Shown: one piece after another, positions 12,449 to 12,722 of the stretch | Position numbering within the stretch: the first letter of the stretch is position 1 | Layout of the letters: every line of letters starts with the position of its first letter | Source of the DNA: Actinomycetes bacterium | Lineage (GTDB): Bacteria; Actinomycetota; Acidimicrobiia; Acidimicrobiales; UBA8190 | DNA length: 12,722 nucleotides | Direction: 5' to 3' | Assembly (NCBI GenBank): GCA_021779775.1 | Contig: JAJYAB010000021.1 | Span: 1 to 12,722, forward strand | Translations under genes and position numbers: made by a program | The notes under the pieces: model-generated | The model's input: only the letters and a program-made list of their open reading frames with translations | Databases searched by the model: none | Told to the model about the DNA's origin: nothing

Positions 12449-12722
12449 TCAGCCGAGACGCGCGTCCAGTGTTTCGACCTGCTCTGCCATCGCGCCAGGC
12501 AGCCGGTCGCCGAACTGGGCGAAGTGGTCGCGGATGAGCGGGAGCTCGGCCCGCCACTCGTCGGTGTCCACGCGCAGCGCCGGTCCCTTGCGCTGCGGCA
12601 CCTCGACGGCGACGATCTCCGCGGCGAACGCCCCGCCCTTGATGGCCGCCTCGGCCCGCTGCTGGCTCTCGGCCGAGAAGGTGTCCTGATCCTCACGCGT
12701 CACCTTGAAGCGGTCGGCCACG
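12449..12722 (-). CDS. pckG: C-terminus of GTP-type phosphoenolpyruvate carboxykinase, joined in frame to a thiolase fragment (partial, chimeric)
   Basis: This frame runs off the right edge. Its last ~40 codons, VDTDEWRAELPLIRDHFAQF then GDRLPGAMAEQVETLDARLG, match the very C-terminus of actinobacterial GTP-dependent PEP carboxykinase, the gluconeogenic enzyme converting oxaloacetate to PEP. The stop is TGA at 12449-12451. The preceding part, to the window edge, is not PEPCK but thiolase. The change occurs around 12557-12590, at a motif (VDTDE) that both families can encode. Only the PEPCK end should be assigned to this genome with any confidence. Convergent with the MFS gene, with a 2-bp gap. 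Confidence 0.75.
   Translation of the reverse strand, partial: VADRFKVTREDQDTFSAESQQRAEAAIKGGAFAAEIVAVEVPQRKGPALRVDTDEWRAELPLIRDHFAQFGDRLPGAMAEQVETLDARLG
12572..12722 (-). other. Foreign tail: thiolase (acetyl-CoA acetyltransferase) internal fragment
   Basis: Read on the minus strand from the edge: MADRFKVTREDQDTFSAESQ, then QRAEAAIKGGAFAAEIVAVE and VPQRKG. This is the well-known thiolase segment (A-E-x-F-x-[IV]-[ST]-R-E-x-Q-D-x-[FY]-[AS]-x-x-S-x-x-[RK]-A, followed by EIVPV and VPQRKG). It normally continues as DTDE(H/Y)PRP, but here the frame switches to PEPCK. Thiolase cleaves or forms acetoacetyl-CoA. The fragment is about 50 codons long and has no start or stop of its own. Confidence 0.75.

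Noticed and set aside
1..12722. Mobile element, phage, toxin-antitoxin, defence or secondary-metabolite system
   Set aside because: No transposase, integrase, terminal repeats, nuclease-antitoxin pair or biosynthetic enzymes were found; the genes are mainly core metabolism and cell wall.

Overview
This window reads as a short metagenome-type contig from a high-GC actinobacterium, most likely of the class Acidimicrobiia. The evidence is high GC with G/C-biased third positions, a multifunctional actinobacterial-type 2-oxoglutarate decarboxylase/dehydrogenase (Kgd), a GTP-type PEP carboxykinase C-terminus, an AMACR/MCR-type acyl-CoA racemase, and start codons placed 6 to 8 bases after TANNNT hexamers, as in leaderless actinobacterial transcripts. 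The class assignment is inference.

Layout, left to right. 1-1576: the 3' part of kgd, whose first 40-odd in-frame codons do not belong to Kgd but resemble the N-terminus of a CcsA/YpjD-type cytochrome c biogenesis membrane protein. 1704-3125: a three-part protein with an NYN/Zc3h12a-like RNase domain, a histone-H1-like Ala/Lys/Pro linker and an S1-like domain. 3168-4379: fabZ and xth (exonuclease III), closely spaced. 4390-5163: an alpha/beta hydrolase with its own apparent leaderless promoter. 5265-8775: a cell-wall cluster of a membrane-anchored MurF-like Mur ligase, a D-Ala-D-Ala ligase homologue with an in-frame hexapeptide repeat, and a bacterial PH-domain/SHOCT membrane protein, closed by a strong hairpin. 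8961-10106: an alpha-methylacyl-CoA racemase. 10116-10451 (minus): a small three-helix membrane protein. 10692-10928 (minus): a stand-alone Lrp/AsnC ligand-binding (RAM) domain. 11022-12446: an MFS-type permease divergent from it. 12449-12722 (minus): the last ~40 codons of GTP-PEP carboxykinase, joined in frame to a thiolase fragment at the right edge.

How the genes work together. MurF and Ddl form and attach the D-Ala-D-Ala dipeptide of the peptidoglycan stem, and the PH/SHOCT protein probably rides on the same transcript. FabZ, the racemase, Kgd and PEPCK are ordinary lipid and central-carbon genes. NYN-S1 and Xth are nucleic-acid enzymes. No phage, IS element, CRISPR array, tRNA, rRNA or defence island was seen.

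Most notable points. Both contig ends carry about 140-150 bp of unrelated gene sequence spliced in frame at short conserved motifs, which looks like assembly chimerism. An 8-codon leaderless mini-ORF appears to end in a 4-base overlap with the murF start. The NYN-linker-S1 architecture is unusual. Short tandem duplications of 15-18 bp recur, one of them expanding Ddl by LGYG-containing hexapeptides. I see no convincing wholly new multi-gene system.
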